A stretch of DNA of 64,000 bases from contig RDXN01000050.1 in assembly GCA_004292855.1 (NCBI GenBank), forward strand, positions 46,256 through 110,255, read 5' to 3'. This document shows, in pieces, positions 14,820 through 23,105 of the stretch. This stretch comes from Cytophagales bacterium. Lineage in GTDB: Bacteria > Bacteroidota > Bacteroidia > Cytophagales > Spirosomataceae. Positions within the stretch are counted from its first letter, which is position 1, and each line of letters opens with the position of its first letter. Below the pieces are notes generated by a model. It was not told the origin of the DNA. It saw only the letters and a program-made list of their open reading frames with translations, and did not search any database. The translations under genes and the position numbers were made by a program.

Positions 14820-16964
14820 TTGACACCCCCCGTAATAGCCCTTGTGGGCAACCCCAATGCCGGCAAATCGTCGTTGTTCAACCAACTGACCGGCCTGCGC
14901 CAAAAAACTGGCAATTTTCCCGGTGTTACGGTCGATAAAAAATCGGGCATGTGGCCCCTCGACGCCACCACCACCGTTACCGTAGTCGACTTCCCCGGCG
15001 TTTACTCCATTTACCCGAAATCGCTCGACGAGCAGATAGTTACCGATATTTTGGCCAACCCGGCCCACCCCGATTATCCTGATGTAGCCGTGGTTGTGGT
15101 CGATGCTTCCAATCTTCATCGTAACTTGTTGTTGTTCACGCAGATAGCTGATTTGGGTGTACCGACGGTGCTGGCCCTGAACATGCTCGACGTGGCTCGC
15201 GATCAAGGTAAGGAGGTGAACGGTGCCCGGTTGGCCATGCGGTTGGGGGTGCCCGTTATTCGCATCAACGCCCGTACGGGCGAGGGCATCGAGCAGGTAC
15301 GCAAGGCCGTTCAGGGGCAACTGGCAAATCCCACTCTACCCGCTAAACTCTTTTTCGACCCCGCCGACGAAGCCCCCGGTCTTGTTGCCGATACCAAAGC
15401 ACAATACGGTCTCGACAACAACTATCTGGCTCTTCAATATGTGATTCAGCACGATGGGTTTTCGTTTCTGAACCGCGACCAACAGCTCGGTCTGGACACT
15501 CTTATCAAGACCCATCAATTCAGCGAAACGGCGTTTCAGGCTAACGAGACCATTACGCGTTACAAGCGCATTGCAGCCCTGATGGGGGAGGCCATTACGC
15601 AGAAAACCGCCAACGATCAGCCCACCTGGAGCCAGAAACTCGACCGGATTTTACTGCATCCGGTGTGGGGGTACGCCATTTTCGGGTTTATCCTGCTCCT
15701 GATCTTTCAGGCCATCTTCGCCTGGGCTACCCCCTTGCAAGATGCCATCGACGAGGGCGTGGCCTGGCTCAACGGGACCCTTAAGCAAAACCTGCCTGCC
15801 GGTCCGTTAACTGATCTGCTCACTGATGGGATACTGGCCGGTATTGGCGGAATTCTGGTGTTTGTGCCGCAGATTGCCTTCCTGTTTTTGCTGGTGTCGC
15901 TGCTCGAAGAGTCGGGTTATATGTCGAGGGTGATGGTCATCATGGACCGGATCATGCGCAAATTTGGGTTAAATGGCCGCTCGGTAGTGCCGCTCATTTC
16001 GGGCGTTGCCTGTGCAGTTCCGGCTATCATGGCTACCCGCAGCATCGGCACTCGGCGCGACCGGCTTATCACGATTTTGGTAACGCCCCTCATGAGTTGC
16101 TCGGCCCGGTTGCCCATCTACACGATTCTGATCGCGCTCGTGGTGCCCAACACGCGGGTGCTAGGTTTGTTCAATATGCAGGGGTTGGCTCTTATGGCCC
16201 TGTATCTGCTCGGTTTGGTAAGCGCGTTGCTGGCGGCTTATGTGCTGAAATTAATCCTGAAAACGAAAGAGCGCAGTTTCTTCATCATGGAACTGCCTAC
16301 GTTCAAACTACCCCGCTGGAACCATGTAGGCCTGAGCGTGTGGGAGAGTGTTCGGGCGTTTGTGTGGGAGGCTGGCCGCGTTATTCTGGCCATTTCCATT
16401 GTGCTTTGGGTATCGGCTAGCTACGGCCCCGGCGACTCCATGCAGCAAGCCGAAGACCGCGTTCGCCAACAGGGAGCTGCCCTTACTGCCGGGACGCCGG
16501 TGATGCGGCAATCCGACCGCGACCAGCTCGAAAACCGCGTTGCTGCCGCCCGACGCGAAGCATCCTATGCCGGACGGTTTGGCCATTTTATCGAGCCGGT
16601 CATCAAGCCCCTCGGCTACGACTGGAAAATCGGTATTGCCTTGTTAGCGTCGTTTGCTGCCCGCGAGGTATTTGTGGGTACAATGGCTACGATCTATAGC
16701 ATTGGCGACGGGGCCGACGAAGAAGGTGTTACTATTCGCGAACGCCTGCGGGCCGAGCGCAACCCCGACACGGGCGGGCCTATGTATACGCCCGCTGTGG
16801 CCTGGTCGCTGCTCATTTTCTACGTGTTTGCCATGATGTGCATGAGCACCCTGGCCGCTACCCAACGCGAAACCAAAAGCTGGAAATGGCCCGCCGTGCA
16901 ACTGGTCTACATGATGTTGCTGGCCTACGGGGCGGCCTTCGTCACGTATCGGGTGTTATCGTAA
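14820..16964 (+). CDS. feoB: Ferrous iron transporter FeoB
   Basis: A protein of about 714 residues that imports Fe2+ across the inner membrane. It has an N-terminal G domain: P-loop GNPNAGKSS, switch I GNFPGVTVDKKSG, DFPGVYS, and ALNMLD for the guanine base. A helical spacer (about 170-290) and a membrane domain with two Gate motifs follow; CAVPAIMATR and CSARLPIYTIL carry the conserved Cys. The frame is open further upstream into feoA, but TTG 14820 (then TPPVIALVGNP) gives the family's usual start. A TTG start is unusual here; TTG 14808 is the alternative. Confidence 0.9.
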   Translation: MTPPVIALVGNPNAGKSSLFNQLTGLRQKTGNFPGVTVDKKSGMWPLDATTTVTVVDFPGVYSIYPKSLDEQIVTDILANPAHPDYPDVAVVVVDASNLHRNLLLFTQIADLGVPTVLALNMLDVARDQGKEVNGARLAMRLGVPVIRINARTGEGIEQVRKAVQGQLANPTLPAKLFFDPADEAPGLVADTKAQYGLDNNYLALQYVIQHDGFSFLNRDQQLGLDTLIKTHQFSETAFQANETITRYKRIAALMGEAITQKTANDQPTWSQKLDRILLHPVWGYAIFGFILLLIFQAIFAWATPLQDAIDEGVAWLNGTLKQNLPAGPLTDLLTDGILAGIGGILVFVPQIAFLFLLVSLLEESGYMSRVMVIMDRIMRKFGLNGRSVVPLISGVACAVPAIMATRSIGTRRDRLITILVTPLMSCSARLPIYTILIALVVPNTRVLGLFNMQGLALMALYLLGLVSALLAAYVLKLILKTKERSFFIMELPTFKLPRWNHVGLSVWESVRAFVWEAGRVILAISIVLWVSASYGPGDSMQQAEDRVRQQGAALTAGTPVMRQSDRDQLENRVAAARREASYAGRFGHFIEPVIKPLGYDWKIGIALLASFAAREVFVGTMATIYSIGDGADEEGVTIRERLRAERNPDTGGPMYTPAVAWSLLIFYVFAMMCMSTLAATQRETKSWKWPAVQLVYMMLLAYGAAFVTYRVLS

Positions 16965-17066
16965 CGCGGTTTTCCAAAACCGCGATTTATCCGAAGTGCT
17001 GTTCCAACCTTTGCCGATTAAGACGGGTCTTGTTGTAAATTGGTAACCCCAAAACGTGCATCCGGT

Positions 17067-18596
17067 ATGAAACACCACTCCATTCTGCTTTTCATTTTCT
17101 GCCTTTTGCTTACCCGTACCACATTGGCGCAGACAACGCCCGGCATCACTACGCTCCCGCTGGAGGTTTCGGCGGTGTGTCCGGGGTCGGTAATTGCCGT
17201 GCCGTTTTCGTACACGGGCAAGGTGGGGAAAGTGGTGGTGCAACTTTCGAGTGGTGACAGTTTCACGACGATCAACACGGAGACGAAAACGTTAAGTACT
17301 GATAACCAGTATCCTGTCAGTGTTCATGCTAGAATTCCTGATTCAATCGAAACGACTCAAATTTATCAGGTGCGGGTTGTGGGGGAGAATTCGTCCGTAA
17401 TAAGTCAGGCTAGCCCAACGCGGCTCATGGTAAGGGGTGGAGCAAAGCCTCCTAAACCGGTTGTCGACTCACTAGTTCGGGTTTGTTCTCGTAGTTCAGC
17501 CAACGATTATATGGTATCACTTTATGCTGGCTTAGTACCGAATGCAGCAATTAGCGTCTATATTGATGAAAATGGTCCTGATTTTCCCACTGGTAATTAT
17601 CGAATTGGCTATAGTTTCGACAAGACTAAGGGGTACATAGAGGTCTATAAGGGGTTCCAAACTTATCCTTGCAACTTGCATCAGAGAGACTTCTATTTCA
17701 CGCAGACAGTAGATGGATGTGAGAGCGACAAAGCTAAAATGGTGTATCAGGTTTGGTGTCGTGAAGAAGCCTTCAAGTTTGATGAATTTGTTTACAGTAA
17801 TGGGTCTTCAAGTAATGGTAGAACAACCTACTGCCAGGGCGACACCGCATTACCACTAGATAAGAAGGGGTACAAGCGGACAAACGAAGCGAACATGTAT
17901 GTTTTGTTTGGTGATTCGTACACTGTCGGATCAGTTAGTACTACCGTGGTGCCTACCCCAAATACAGATAAACCAGGCCGCTTTGGGTATTACTTACGAT
18001 CAGTCCCTCATCCGGGGGCCAAAGTCTGTGCATCGTTTTTGTCTTCTTCTTATCTGGATGTTGTTGTCAATCCCCGTCCACCAGCCCCCACCCTGTCCGG
18101 TTTATCGCCCATTTACGAAAAAGATCAACCTGCCCTTGCCCTGACCGCCACGACCAGTAGCACCGCCACTAGCCTGCGCTGGTATCTGCCCGACGCAACG
18201 GGCGTTCCCTCGCTCTCGTCGGCAACCGCCCCCGTGCCACCCACCGACCGGCCCGGTTCGTTTACGTATCTGGTGAGTCAGGTGCAGGGCAATTGCGAAG
18301 GCCCACGTGTGCCCATCACCGTTGAAGTCGTGGCCGAAGATGTTGCCCTGTCTAAGCTGGTGAGCGTGTATCCGGTGCCCGCTCTCGGCGAAACAACAGT
18401 CGAGTTGAATGCAGGCCTGCTGGCGTCCGGGCCTGCTGTTCTGGAATTGCTGGATGGGGCAGGTCACGTGCTTTGGGAGGCCCAAACGCGGGCGAGCAAA
18501 ACGGTGATTCCGCTACAATCGTTATCCACTGGATCGTACAACGTGCGAGTGCGGCTTGGTGAGCGACAGGCGACCAAACGAGTGTTGAAATTGTAG
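17067..18596 (+). CDS. Secreted protein with T9SS type A sorting domain
   Basis: A 509-residue exported protein: signal peptide MKHHSILLFIFCLLLTRTTLAQ, Ig-like repeats, then PPAPTLSGLSPIYEKDQPALALTATT. The C-terminal sorting domain reads VSVYPVPALGETTVEL ... GSYNVRVRLGERQATKRVLKL. The last part directs the protein through the type IX secretion system to the cell surface. The central portion (about 17260-18060) is visibly more AT-rich than both ends and has no recognised family, suggesting a replaced module. ATG 17067 was chosen because it starts the signal peptide directly; an upstream TTG adds nine polar residues. Confidence 0.8.
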   Translation: MKHHSILLFIFCLLLTRTTLAQTTPGITTLPLEVSAVCPGSVIAVPFSYTGKVGKVVVQLSSGDSFTTINTETKTLSTDNQYPVSVHARIPDSIETTQIYQVRVVGENSSVISQASPTRLMVRGGAKPPKPVVDSLVRVCSRSSANDYMVSLYAGLVPNAAISVYIDENGPDFPTGNYRIGYSFDKTKGYIEVYKGFQTYPCNLHQRDFYFTQTVDGCESDKAKMVYQVWCREEAFKFDEFVYSNGSSSNGRTTYCQGDTALPLDKKGYKRTNEANMYVLFGDSYTVGSVSTTVVPTPNTDKPGRFGYYLRSVPHPGAKVCASFLSSSYLDVVVNPRPPAPTLSGLSPIYEKDQPALALTATTSSTATSLRWYLPDATGVPSLSSATAPVPPTDRPGSFTYLVSQVQGNCEGPRVPITVEVVAEDVALSKLVSVYPVPALGETTVELNAGLLASGPAVLELLDGAGHVLWEAQTRASKTVIPLQSLSTGSYNVRVRLGERQATKRVLKL

Positions 18597-18646
18597 CAGA
18601 TGATTGCCTAACTTGCAGAATGGCTGCGTTGCATGTACCGTGGGCT

Positions 18647-18654
18647 TAGTTTTG
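18647..18654 (+). promoter_or_regulatory. -7 box TAGTTTTG before AraC-type gene
   Basis: TAGTTTTG fits TAnnTTTG, with a TTG 15 bases upstream (18629-18631). It lies 59 bases before the ATG at 18714. Confidence 0.5.
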
Positions 18655-18713
18655 TCGATGCCAGGTCGTAGGAATTCCGGTACGCTCACCTTTATGGCTC
18701 GATCTTGGCCAAC

Positions 18714-19586
18714 ATGAAAGACAAAATCTTACCAATCCTGCACATCGACGATTTTAAAGCGGATAGGCCCGCCCCCGATGTCTATGTACAGACGTTTCGT
18801 GAACACGTGGCTCAGTATCCGTTTACCAAAACACCCCATCGTCATGATTTCTATATGCTGGCCCTTTTCACACAGGGAACGGGCCAGCATAGCATTGATT
18901 TTGTGGAATACCCCATTCAACCCGATAGTGTGTTTTTTATGTCGCCAGCTCAGGTGCATACCTGGACCTACTCCGACGATACCGATGGCTACCTGTTCTT
19001 CTTTAATGCGGCCTTTTTTTTAGTCGACTTTCCAGCTAAGAAGTTGTTAGATTTTCCGCTGTTTCACTCGCTGGCTACGCCCCCCGTCGTACACCTGCCC
19101 TGCGAGGTGGCCACAGACATCAACGGGCTATTCGTGCGTGTTCACGAAGAAACGATCAACAGGAATTACCGCCGGGAAGATGTCATCCGCTCTTACCTGA
19201 ACATCCTGCTGGTGAAACTGAGCGGCCTGGTACACACCGTCAAATCAACCCAACGTAGTCCGCACGCGCATAGCCAGATTCAGCAACTGGAATTGTTGAT
19301 CGAAAAGCATTATCTCGAACATAAAACCGTGGGGGACTATGCCGACATGATGGCCCTGTCGGAGAAGCAGTTGTACACACTTTGCCAGAGAGCATTGGGC
19401 AAATCACTTCAAAAGATCATTCACGAACGGCTGTTGCTGGAGGCTAAACGATTATTGGTCCACACAGACCAGTCGGCAGGCCAAGTAGCCGACCGACTGA
19501 ATTTTCTGGATCACTCCTACTTTAGCCGGTTTTTCCGCAAGGCCGTCGGCGAAACACCCGAGCAGTTCCGAGGCCGTTATCAGTAA
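18714..19586 (+). CDS. AraC-family transcriptional regulator
   Basis: A 290-residue regulator. The N-terminal cupin sensor (TPHRHDFYMLALFTQGTG ... VFFMSPAQVHTW, about 40-110) is typical of sugar- or small-molecule-binding AraC proteins. The C-terminal double helix-turn-helix (about 190-290) has the conserved AGQVADRLNFLDHSYFSRFFRKAVGETPEQFR signature. It binds DNA in the cytoplasm. The target cannot be read. Neighbours are a T9SS protein upstream and a convergent DUF983 gene, neither an obvious regulon. ATG 18714 was chosen over TTG 18705. Confidence 0.88.
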   Translation: MKDKILPILHIDDFKADRPAPDVYVQTFREHVAQYPFTKTPHRHDFYMLALFTQGTGQHSIDFVEYPIQPDSVFFMSPAQVHTWTYSDDTDGYLFFFNAAFFLVDFPAKKLLDFPLFHSLATPPVVHLPCEVATDINGLFVRVHEETINRNYRREDVIRSYLNILLVKLSGLVHTVKSTQRSPHAHSQIQQLELLIEKHYLEHKTVGDYADMMALSEKQLYTLCQRALGKSLQKIIHERLLLEAKRLLVHTDQSAGQVADRLNFLDHSYFSRFFRKAVGETPEQFRGRYQ

Positions 19587-19603
19587 GAGAATTAGAGAGG
19601 TCT

Positions 19604-20026
19604 TTAGAGACTGTTCACCCCTGATTTTCGGTGACTCGACTCGTTTTCCGTGCGTTCAGCGGTAGCCAAATGTGGTTTGACGAAGAGAGTCAGCCAGGTA
19701 CGCCGGGCCATTCTGAAAAAGAGAGGGGTCAACAAAATAAGTGTTGGAATAAGACCGCTCAGGTAGTGGTTCAAATCCACATTGAGCCAGGCGACTACGA
19801 TAAAAAATGTAGTCAACGTCCAGGTCGCATAAAAAGCATAGCTCACAAACATAGAAGCCCAGTAAAAGCCCGGCTCCGGCATGTAGTTTAGGCCGCAGTG
19901 GGGGCAATGGTCGGGCATATCATCAAAGTGTCGGCTAAAAGCACTCTTGGTGACGAAAAAATCGCCTTCATGACATCGGGGGCACTTGTTATGGATAATG
20001 CTATAAAATCGGCTGTTATAGAACAT
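19604..20026 (-). CDS. DUF983 membrane protein
   Basis: A 140-residue protein. The N-terminal zinc-ribbon-like pair CPRCHEGDFF ... CPHCGLNY precedes two hydrophobic helices (FYWASMFVSYAFYATWTLTTFFIVVAWL and YLSGLIPTLILLTPLFF). This is the DUF983 layout, of unknown function, common in Bacteroidota and Alphaproteobacteria near cytochrome oxidase genes. ATG 20026 was chosen; a GTG four codons upstream is also possible. A TACCTTTG box lies about 67 bases upstream. Confidence 0.8.
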   Translation of the reverse strand: MFYNSRFYSIIHNKCPRCHEGDFFVTKSAFSRHFDDMPDHCPHCGLNYMPEPGFYWASMFVSYAFYATWTLTTFFIVVAWLNVDLNHYLSGLIPTLILLTPLFFRMARRTWLTLFVKPHLATAERTENESSHRKSGVNSL

Positions 20027-20092
20027 GACTTTTCGCACGTTTGACCTATGATTAGTAGCATAAGCGACTGTATTGCAGTGTTATCTACGCAA

Positions 20093-20100
20093 CAAAGGTA
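20093..20100 (-). promoter_or_regulatory. -7 box TACCTTTG before DUF983 gene
   Basis: On the minus strand TACCTTTG matches TAnnTTTG and lies 67 bases upstream of ATG 20026. Confidence 0.5.
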
Positions 20101-20254
20101 GACGTGTGTCAGGCCTAAACGCAGGACAGATCAGACTATGTATGGTACAAATTACCCGATGGTGTTACCCTGAAATAGCTTGTCATTACATGCAACCCCG
20201 AACACTTCCCATTGCATCTAGTTGTCGAAGACAAAGCCCCCTTCACAACCATCT

Positions 20255-21700
20255 ATGTACACCAACCTGTTAGTTGCCCTGCTGCTGGGTACACTCCTGA
20301 ACCGACCCGCCAACGCGCAACCCTGCAACTGCCCCGCAACCCTGACCAAACTTGCCGACCTAATCCGGCGCAACTACGCGGGCTACGCCGACAAAATTAC
20401 CCCCGCCACAAAAGCTAAGCACGAGCGCGTGTACCAGTCGTTGCTGGCTAAGGCCGCTACGGCCAAAGACCTCAAAACGTGCGGTCCTCTTCTCGAACAG
20501 TATAGAGCGTTTTGGGGTGATGGCCATTTGCAACTAGGCGGGTTGCCGTCGGAGGAGGGCAGTGTCAGACCGCAAACGTATCCCCTCACCGAAGCACAGG
20601 CCAAAGCCTATTTTGTGAGTGGTGCGGCCAAACTGAATCCGATTGAGGGATTTTGGAGCATCGATGATGCCTACAAACTCGCCGTTGTTCGTAACCGGAA
20701 CGGTCCGCGCAACACCTTTGTGGGGGTGGTGATGAGCGCGCAAAACCCCGACTGGAAACCCGGTATGGTGAAAATGACTCTTCGGCAGGCGGTCGGTAGT
20801 TACTTCGACATTCACTACACGACAGGCGATTTCAGTACCGACTCGACTGAGGCCGTGCTGCAAACCAACCTGCTCGATGTGTTCAAGTATGGGGTGTTCG
20901 AGAAAACGTTTCCGACCTCCGCAAAACCCTTGGTCAAAGCCACTTTTCAGTCGCAGTTCCCGCAACTAGCTATCGACTTTCGCTTTCCTGACGACAGCAC
21001 GGCAGTGCTTAAAATGCTGACGTTTAATTTGGCCGCCAAACCAGTGGTCGATAGTTTGCTTAAGCTACACAAAATGGCCCTCGAAGCACGGCCCAACTGG
21101 ATTATCGACCTGCGTGGAAATGGGGGCGGGGGCGTCAGTACGTTCGAGAATGTGTTGCCGTATCTGTACACTGGCCCCATCGTGCGCGACGGTAGCCAAT
21201 ATTGGCTTTCGCCCGATAATGTGCGCAATTACGAGGCTTCTCTGGGCGAACTAAGCAGTGCCAAAGTGCGGGTACATTTCATGAATATGGTGGCACAGGG
21301 CAAAGCCAAACCTAATTCATGGAGCGATGATCCTGGCGACACGCTTCGGTTTGCCGCTCCCACTGCCAATCCCCGGCGGGTAGCTGTACTGGCTAATAAA
21401 CGAACGGCAAGTTCGGGGGAGATTTTCCTAATGAACGCCCGCCAAAGTCGTAAAGTTACCATTTTTGGTACACAAACAGCGGGGGTAGTCGACTATGGCG
21501 ATGGCACGGTGCATTCGCTGCCCTGCCCCGACCTCAAGGTGGTGATTCCCGTTCGGCGGAGCAACTACCTCAACCGCGTTCGCTACGACGGTATTGGCCT
21601 CGCGCCCGATGTGCGTGTACCCGCCAATGAGCGCGATTGGTATGGGTTTGTGCGGAAGTACTGGCAGAAAACCGGAGCTGCAAAGAAAGTAAACCGCTGA
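20255..21700 (+). CDS. S41-family (C-terminal processing-like) peptidase
   Basis: A 481-residue exported protein with signal peptide MYTNLLVALLLGTLLNRPANA. The C-terminal half is an S41 catalytic domain: WIIDLRGNGGGGVSTFENVL, then the nucleophile segment LANKRTASSGEIFL with the Ser in TASSGE, then TQTAGVVDYGDG and GIGLAPDVRVP. A catalytic Lys normally lies about 25 residues after the Ser; RQSRKVTIFGTQ supplies candidates. No PDZ domain is seen in the N-terminal half, which is helical with paired Cys (CNCPATL, LKTCGPLL). It probably acts in the periplasm on peptides. ATG 20255 starts the signal peptide. Confidence 0.82.
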   Translation: MYTNLLVALLLGTLLNRPANAQPCNCPATLTKLADLIRRNYAGYADKITPATKAKHERVYQSLLAKAATAKDLKTCGPLLEQYRAFWGDGHLQLGGLPSEEGSVRPQTYPLTEAQAKAYFVSGAAKLNPIEGFWSIDDAYKLAVVRNRNGPRNTFVGVVMSAQNPDWKPGMVKMTLRQAVGSYFDIHYTTGDFSTDSTEAVLQTNLLDVFKYGVFEKTFPTSAKPLVKATFQSQFPQLAIDFRFPDDSTAVLKMLTFNLAAKPVVDSLLKLHKMALEARPNWIIDLRGNGGGGVSTFENVLPYLYTGPIVRDGSQYWLSPDNVRNYEASLGELSSAKVRVHFMNMVAQGKAKPNSWSDDPGDTLRFAAPTANPRRVAVLANKRTASSGEIFLMNARQSRKVTIFGTQTAGVVDYGDGTVHSLPCPDLKVVIPVRRSNYLNRVRYDGIGLAPDVRVPANERDWYGFVRKYWQKTGAAKKVNR

Positions 21701-21760
21701 CATCACTCCCTCTTTTTTAAACAATCTGTTACATCTTACCCCCCTTCTGCCATAAACCCC

Positions 21761-22378
21761 ATGAAAACGTTTTGGAGGATGATGGGGAGCAGTGAACCAA
21801 CCGATACAGACATTGTCAACGCAATCCGCTCGGGTCAGGACGCCCGCGTGAATTGGGCCGTGCGATGGCTATATCGACACAAGGCCTATGTGACGACGTT
21901 TATCTGGACCGATGCCCAGCGCGAGTTGTTGCGGTTTGACGAGCAGTTTGTGAACGATCTGTTTCAGGAAACAGTCGTCACGTTTTTACGGAACGTCTGG
22001 GATTTTAAGTACGAGCCAAGCCCCAACGCCGACCTGCGCACCTACCTCTACAAGATTAGTTATAACAAATACCGGACGGAACGGCGCAATACCCTCACCC
22101 GACTGGGCCACGAACAGGCGTATGCCCTCGGCGAAGATGAACCCATCACGGCAGACGAAGTGCTGTTTGAAAAAGAGCGGTTCACAATCGTTGAACAACT
22201 TATCGATCAGATTAGCCACTCAGGGGGCGACCTGATTCGGATGTTTGATTTTCAGCGCATGAGCCATCGCGAAATTGCCGAAACCCTCGGTATTTCGGAG
22301 GCTGCCGCCCGCATGCGCTACCATCGATCACGACAACAGCTTAACGACATTCTCGACACCTATGGAACTTCCTATTGA
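21761..22378 (+). CDS. RNA polymerase ECF-type sigma factor
   Basis: A 205-residue sigma-70 family protein. Region 2 is around LFQETVVTFLRNVWDFKYEPSPNADLRTYLYKISYNKYRTERR and region 4 is FDFQRMSHREIAETLGISEAAARMRYHRSRQQL, a helix-turn-helix that reads the -35 region. It directs RNA polymerase to a small regulon. Its 3' end overlaps the next gene by 17 bases, so the two are translationally coupled. In Bacteroidota this type of sigma factor often neighbours a TPR protein and a CHAT protease, as here. Confidence 0.88.
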   Translation: MKTFWRMMGSSEPTDTDIVNAIRSGQDARVNWAVRWLYRHKAYVTTFIWTDAQRELLRFDEQFVNDLFQETVVTFLRNVWDFKYEPSPNADLRTYLYKISYNKYRTERRNTLTRLGHEQAYALGEDEPITADEVLFEKERFTIVEQLIDQISHSGGDLIRMFDFQRMSHREIAETLGISEAAARMRYHRSRQQLNDILDTYGTSY

Positions 22379-23105
22379 GACCCTCGAACAGATTGAAGAC
22401 TATATCACACACCAACTGCCCGACAACCAACGTCGGGCCATCGAACACCGTATGGAACAGGACCCACACTTCCGCGAAACCGTAGAAGGTATGCGCCGAA
22501 CCCGCTCATTTATTGACCGGACCGTTCGGCTCGATACCCAAACCCAGGAACGACTGATCACGATGGCCCGCGCCGTGATGACCGATCTCGACGCCCGTAA
22601 CCCGATGCAAAAACCCCTGACGCAAACTCGAACAGGTGCCGGGCAACGTCCCCGGCGAGCCGCTTTCTGGGGTTTCGCGATGGCGGCTTTAGTGCTGTTG
22701 ATGAGTGGGTTATATCTGGCTATTAGCCCTGTTCAATTGGCCAACGCCGACCTTGACGCGGGTATGCACCGCGATGCGCAACAGGCCCCCACCAACACCT
22801 TGCGCCCCGCCGAACGGCAAGCCCTCGACGACTTTCTGGCGGCCAACGCCTTCTACACCAACGGCGAGTTCGGCAAGGCCATTGCCCATTACGAGCGAGC
22901 CGCCGACGCGCCCATCAGTGCCTACCTGAAAGAAGCTATTTGGTATAATCTGAGCTTAGCGTGCCTGAAAGCCGGACATATTCAGAAGGCCCAGCAGTAC
23001 TGGAAACAATACGAAGCGACCCTCGATCAACCTCATTACCCAAGTTCGTTTCTTGACCGCACGCGCATCAGAACGCGTTTGCTTTTAGGCGAGATTTTCT
23101 CTTGA
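22362..23105 (+). CDS. Membrane-anchored TPR protein, probable sigma-factor partner
   Basis: A 247-residue protein. The N-terminal cytoplasmic helix (LETLEQIEDYITHQLPDNQRRAIEHRM) resembles the ZAS-like start of membrane anti-sigma factors. One transmembrane segment (FAMAALVLLMSGLYLAIS) follows, then a periplasmic tetratricopeptide region (DDFLAANAFYTNGEFGKAIAHYERA ... WYNLSLACLKAGHIQKAQQYW). The start ATG 22362 lies inside the sigma gene. The likely role is to hold or release the sigma factor in response to a periplasmic signal. The 3' end overlaps the convergent CHAT gene by 38 bases. Confidence 0.75.
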   Translation: MELPIETLEQIEDYITHQLPDNQRRAIEHRMEQDPHFRETVEGMRRTRSFIDRTVRLDTQTQERLITMARAVMTDLDARNPMQKPLTQTRTGAGQRPRRAAFWGFAMAALVLLMSGLYLAISPVQLANADLDAGMHRDAQQAPTNTLRPAERQALDDFLAANAFYTNGEFGKAIAHYERAADAPISAYLKEAIWYNLSLACLKAGHIQKAQQYWKQYEATLDQPHYPSSFLDRTRIRTRLLLGEIFS

